Below, piece after piece: positions 61,252 to 64,000 of a stretch of 64,000 bases of DNA (position 1 is the stretch's first letter; each line of letters starts with the position of its first letter). The DNA comes from Candidatus Helarchaeota archaeon (GTDB taxonomy: Archaea; Asgardarchaeota; Lokiarchaeia; Helarchaeales; HEL-GB-A). Below the pieces are notes generated by a model. The model saw nothing but the letters and a program-made list of their open reading frames with translations. It was not told the origin of the DNA and searched no databases. Location of the stretch: contig JAEOSY010000397.1 in NCBI GenBank assembly GCA_016840125.1, positions 4,801 through 68,800 on the forward strand, given 5' to 3'. The translations under genes were made by a program, and so were the position numbers.

Positions 61252-61295
61252 GTAGTGGGGGGAGAGTTCAAAACAAGCTTTTTTGTCCCCACTAC
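61252..61295 (+). terminator. Stem-loop after the radical SAM gene
   Basis: GTAGTGGGG at 61252-61260 pairs perfectly with CCCCACTAC at 61287-61295 over a 26-nt loop. It lies 35 bp past the stop codon. It may be a transcription terminator or mRNA-end hairpin, though archaea usually rely on T-tracts; its resemblance to the stem at 49913 hints at a repeated element. Confidence 0.4.
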
Positions 61296-61406
61296 TTATG
61301 GGTTCAAGTGATATCTTGCTGTTTTTAGATTAACTCTCATGTTTATTATCTCAAAACCGATATATAAATAGAATAGGGGCAGTTTTAGTTCCTTAGGGTG
61401 GTGTTT

Positions 61407-62126
61407 CTAGTTAAAGGGGCATTTTACCTGTACGCATTTAGGGTTAATTTCTGAGAAGACGCATTTCTCAGGAACATAATTCAAATCTGCTTTAAGATCA
61501 AAATTTTCAGTGAGAAACTCTAGAGCTTCACAGATCGCGTATTTTAGTGATCTTTTACAGCAATGTTCCATATTATCTGCTACTTTAAGTAACACTCTTG
61601 CAGTCATTTTATTAGCTAGCGATCTCTCCACATCCTTTGAAGGATTTGCACCAGTAAAGATACTAATAACAATCCCAGTACCGACACCTGATCCACAACT
61701 ACCAAAAAAGCCACAATACCCGCCTGGAATGGTTGCCCCACGTTTAATCGCTTCTAACACATCCTGAAATGCAATAGGGGTGCCGTTTAGTTTATTTACA
61801 CCAAGATTTTTTAGTGCAGTAAGAATTGCAGCCGGAACTAGAAAATGATGTTCTGGACCATATATCTTGAAATTCGGGTGCTTCATTATTTCATCGGCAA
61901 TTTGAAAGGGATCTGTGAGGCGGGTTTCTTTACAGAAATTAATGGTTACCTCTTTAGCATTTTTTGAGTGGCATTGGTCACAGATGTAATGACCCTTTCC
62001 ACAATAAATTTTCACATCGAATTTTTTCGCACAATAATAACAGGTTATGGTTTTTTTCTCATCTGATTCAGAGAGATAAGTGAGTTCCTTGCCACATATC
62101 TCACAGGTATCGTATCTTTTTGTCAT
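61407..62126 (-). CDS. DUF5714 zinc-binding protein
   Basis: A 239-aa protein with paired Cys motifs at the N-terminus (CEICGKEL, CYYCAKKF, CDQCHSK) and the DUF5714 core (HFLVPAAILTALKN, IPGGYCGFFGSCGSGVGTGI). It ends CVFSEINPKCVQVKCPF, giving another cysteine cluster. The core fold binds metal or a cluster; in methanogens this domain is found near radical SAM enzymes. Here it is convergent with the B12-type radical SAM gene. Function unknown. The ATG at 62126 has no clear Shine-Dalgarno site. Confidence 0.75.
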   Translation of the reverse strand: MTKRYDTCEICGKELTYLSESDEKKTITCYYCAKKFDVKIYCGKGHYICDQCHSKNAKEVTINFCKETRLTDPFQIADEIMKHPNFKIYGPEHHFLVPAAILTALKNLGVNKLNGTPIAFQDVLEAIKRGATIPGGYCGFFGSCGSGVGTGIVISIFTGANPSKDVERSLANKMTARVLLKVADNMEHCCKRSLKYAICEALEFLTENFDLKADLNYVPEKCVFSEINPKCVQVKCPFN

Positions 62127-62542
62127 AGTCTGAACACCCTAATTTGCTTGATATGAACGTAACTCAGATAAATTAAATCCCTGAGACGAGTAAAAAAATT
62201 TCATTCTTGTGATGAATTTAGAGGGAATGGGGTAAATTACAGGTAAAAAATTGGTTCTAAGCTAAAGGAAAGATTATATAATAGATATTACGCTGTAACT
62301 TTTCATTAAAAAATGAAAATTGAGTTCGTTCCTCGGTTTGTGGGGAAAAAAGCCCCCTGTTTACAAAACTCGGGCCGCTTCTCTGTTTTTCTTTCCTATA
62401 CTAAACTATTCGTGAATAATTATTTATAAAGCGGGGAAAAGTGGGGTTTAAACGCCTTAAACTGGCGTAGTTTGAAGATAGATTCCCTAAAAAAAAACAA
62501 AAAGTCGGGGGTTCTTTATAAAGAAAATGGTGGGATAGGTAA
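62127..62542. other. Intergenic region with inverted repeat
   Basis: This 416-bp gap has no supported gene. TTTTCATT (62300-62307) and AATGAAAA (62312-62319) form an 8-bp-arm hairpin with a 4-nt loop. A short GGGG/CCCC hairpin follows near 62342-62357 with no T-run. Promoters for the flanking genes, which diverge, must lie here. Confidence 0.5.
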
Positions 62543-62767
62543 TTGTCTAGGATTTTTTTTGGTGCGCATAGATTAGTGATATATCGCTGTATTCTAGGCG
62601 CATTATTGGGTGTAAAGTTTGCCCACTCACTCTCTGAAAAGCATCTTAACATTGCCCTTGGGATCATAATTCTAGTCGTTGGAGTAATCATGATCTTGCA
62701 TTCTTTTGTTGTCTTTTGCTTTAGATTGGATAAGAAAACAATTAAGAAGAGAAGGAATTATATATAA
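62543..62767 (+). CDS. Small membrane protein, unknown
   Basis: A 74-aa frame: a short basic N-terminus, two hydrophobic stretches (LVIYRCILGALLGV and IALGIIILVVGVIMILHSFVV), and a lysine/arginine-rich tail (KKTIKKRRNYI). The TTG start at 62543 has AGGT a few bases upstream, which is weak. Hydrophobic composition and a proper tail favour a real small membrane protein, but it could be a chance frame. Confidence 0.4.
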   Translation: MSRIFFGAHRLVIYRCILGALLGVKFAHSLSEKHLNIALGIIILVVGVIMILHSFVVFCFRLDKKTIKKRRNYI

Positions 62768-62829
62768 CTCTAAATGGTTAAGTGAGGACTAGATAGACAG
62801 TACCAAATTGCCATTGTGGGAGTCGAAAG

Positions 62830-63234
62830 ATGTCATCAATGTTAATATTAGAGCGATTCAATAATGCTTCGAGAAATTCAATCGATATGAATCCAAAAGT
62901 GCGAAAAAAGGCAATAAACGAGTTACTAGGCATCTACTATGACGCCCCTGAGTTGAAGGTATCAATAGTCTCCAAACTTGAACAATTAATGGGGGATTCA
63001 CAGGAGGACGTCGCGAATTATGCGAAACGAATACTACAAAGAGTGCAGTCTGGGCAGCGTTATCGCCCCACTTATGGGCAGCCGGGGTACCAACCTACGC
63101 CTAGTCGAACCTCGACAGCGGGGACATCTAGTACAGCGCAAGGACCCAGAGAAGTCAAAAATATCGTAGCAAACGTCGTCTGCTGCGTTATAATGGTTGT
63201 TGTATATATTGTCATACAATTTTATGTCTTTTAA
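62830..63234 (+). CDS. Small HEAT-like protein with C-terminal tail anchor
   Basis: A 134-aa protein. Residues 1-75 form helix pairs like HEAT/armadillo repeats (MNPKVRKKAINELLGIYYDA, SQEDVANYAKRILQRVQ). A Pro/Thr/Ser-rich linker (76-108) is followed by one hydrophobic helix (about 112-133) at the very C-terminus, the plan of a tail-anchored protein. GGGAG lies upstream of the ATG at 62830. No signal peptide, so insertion would be post-translational through a Get3-like route. It is convergent with the polyferredoxin gene, whose stop codon it abuts. Confidence 0.6.
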   Translation: MSSMLILERFNNASRNSIDMNPKVRKKAINELLGIYYDAPELKVSIVSKLEQLMGDSQEDVANYAKRILQRVQSGQRYRPTYGQPGYQPTPSRTSTAGTSSTAQGPREVKNIVANVVCCVIMVVVYIVIQFYVF

Positions 63235-64000
63235 CTATCCCAAAAAACTGACAAGTAAATAGGTAATTACGAAAAATAGGGTGATTGAGAGTAAACCAAA
63301 TTTCACCAAATTATGAACGCGAATCCCCCGCCGCGTTTTCGTACCAAAACTCAGCGCACCCGTCGGGCAGACATCGATGCAAAGACCGCAGCCGATGCAG
63401 CTTTGTTTAGGGACTTCTTCTAGATCTTCTTTTATAACCCGGGGCATAATGTGCATTGTACATACACTCTCACATTTCCCACACTTTTTACATTTTTCTG
63501 TATCACGATATAACCCAAAAATGGATTTTCTTCCAACTAAGCCTAGTAAAGCCCCAGCAGGGCATATATATGCGCACCATGTACGTGCGCCAGTGTGTAG
63601 AGAGAGAATAACGATTAGTATGAGGAAGGATCCGAACCAGATAATGGAACTAGGCATATGAGTTATAAAAAAGCCAATGGGATCTGAGAAATCCGTATAG
63701 ACTACAAAAAAGGGGCATACCTCACAGTAGAGCCCTAACTGGGTGTGAAGCCGAATCCCCGCGATACCCATAGAGAGGGTACCTAAGAGCGTCACTATAA
63801 GAAAAGCGTAGGCGATATCTCGCCACTTTTCTGAAAAACGGTGTGTAATTTTGCGCTTCAGCCAAGTGAATGGGCGAACAGCTAAACTTAGAGGACAAAC
63901 ATCTTGGCAAAACGCCCTGGAATAAAAAACTGCTGAAAGAATCCAAGATATAAGCCAAAATAATTCTAAAAACAAAAGGGTTGTTGTGATCGTCGAAAAA
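63235..64000 (-). CDS. NapH-like membrane polyferredoxin (5' partial)
   Basis: Membrane iron-sulfur protein, cut by the right edge: the frame is open to 64000 with no clear start (TTG at 63975 is the first start codon inside). Visible are four or five TM helices, CP-type motifs (AFCQDVCPLS, CYICPAG-like CAYICPAGALLG), and two ferredoxin motifs near the C-terminus (CKKCGKCESVC and CIGCGLCIDVCPTGAL), then a last TM helix. NapH/CcoG-type proteins pass electrons between the quinone pool or ferredoxin and periplasmic or cytosolic partners. It probably continues beyond the window with redox partner genes. Confidence 0.82.
   Translation of the reverse strand, partial: FSTITTTLLFLELFWLISWILSAVFYSRAFCQDVCPLSLAVRPFTWLKRKITHRFSEKWRDIAYAFLIVTLLGTLSMGIAGIRLHTQLGLYCEVCPFFVVYTDFSDPIGFFITHMPSSIIWFGSFLILIVILSLHTGARTWCAYICPAGALLGLVGRKSIFGLYRDTEKCKKCGKCESVCTMHIMPRVIKEDLEEVPKQSCIGCGLCIDVCPTGALSFGTKTRRGIRVHNLVKFGLLSITLFFVITYLLVSFLG

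Noticed and set aside
1..64000. tRNA, rRNA and CRISPR arrays
   Set aside because: I scanned all gaps for cloverleaf-like GC stems, T-loop text (GGTTCGAATCC-like) and regularly spaced repeats, and saw none. A covariance search would be decisive.

Overview
The window looks like a chromosomal contig from an Asgard (Promethearchaeati) archaeon with AT-rich DNA. The evidence is as follows. Promoters have archaeal TATA elements, and Shine-Dalgarno sites are often close to GAGGTGA. TTG and GTG starts are common. There is a full-length deoxyhypusine synthase, plus HdrA/MvhD and formylmethanofuran dehydrogenase A proteins. There are also eukaryote-like modules: Ras/Rab-type GTPases fused to TIR or to DNA-binding domains, longin-like domains, and a probable gelsolin repeat. 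Assignment to a class such as Loki-, Hel- or Heimdall-like lineages is not possible by eye. I found no rRNA, tRNA or CRISPR array.

Layout. Positions 1-8109 carry an electron-transfer operon: an FrhB-like subunit (cut by the window edge), then two successive copies of a tandem-fused HdrA, each followed by an MvhD. Positions 8215-14772 hold a 7TM protein, formylmethanofuran dehydrogenase A, a reversed fragment of an FGGY kinase next to an intact FGGY kinase, a PaaK-type ligase and a HAD phosphatase. Positions 14780-24063 are mostly minus-strand genes: a C69 peptidase, a class II aldolase with a 2-hydroxyacid dehydrogenase, a K+ channel, a membrane-anchored hydrolase, a coiled-coil/zinc-ribbon protein and a CoA-transferase. 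Positions 24275-30318 are accessory: a longin-like/membrane-protein operon, two secreted surface proteins, a MNT antitoxin with a cut-off HEPN toxin, and a DUF433/DUF5615 toxin-antitoxin pair.

Positions 30435-39079 form a minus-strand lipid or acyl-CoA operon: an acyl-CoA synthetase with an N-terminal AbrB-like domain, an NPD-type flavoenzyme, an SDR, an enoyl-CoA hydratase, an unknown protein, a coiled-coil/Zn-ribbon/gelsolin-like protein, a DUF35 protein and a thiolase. An 18-bp palindrome sits where the operon's transcript should begin, so the AbrB-like synthetase may regulate its own operon. Positions 39239-49381 carry an unknown membrane protein, an enolase-superfamily enzyme, a paralogue of the unknown operon protein, a TIR-GTPase, a second membrane hydrolase, a CPBP protease and an HTH-GTPase.

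Positions 49382-50192 are an 811-bp gene-free stretch with a promoter-like site and a 10-bp-arm stem-loop, a candidate ncRNA. Next come deoxyhypusine synthase and agmatinase (convergent; the polyamine-to-hypusine route), a GC-richer TnpB element, and a 1611-residue surface protein whose cytoplasmic tail has the same longin-like domain as the small protein at 24275. The window closes with a TPR protein, a B12-type radical SAM enzyme, a DUF5714 protein, small membrane proteins and a NapH-like polyferredoxin cut by the right edge.
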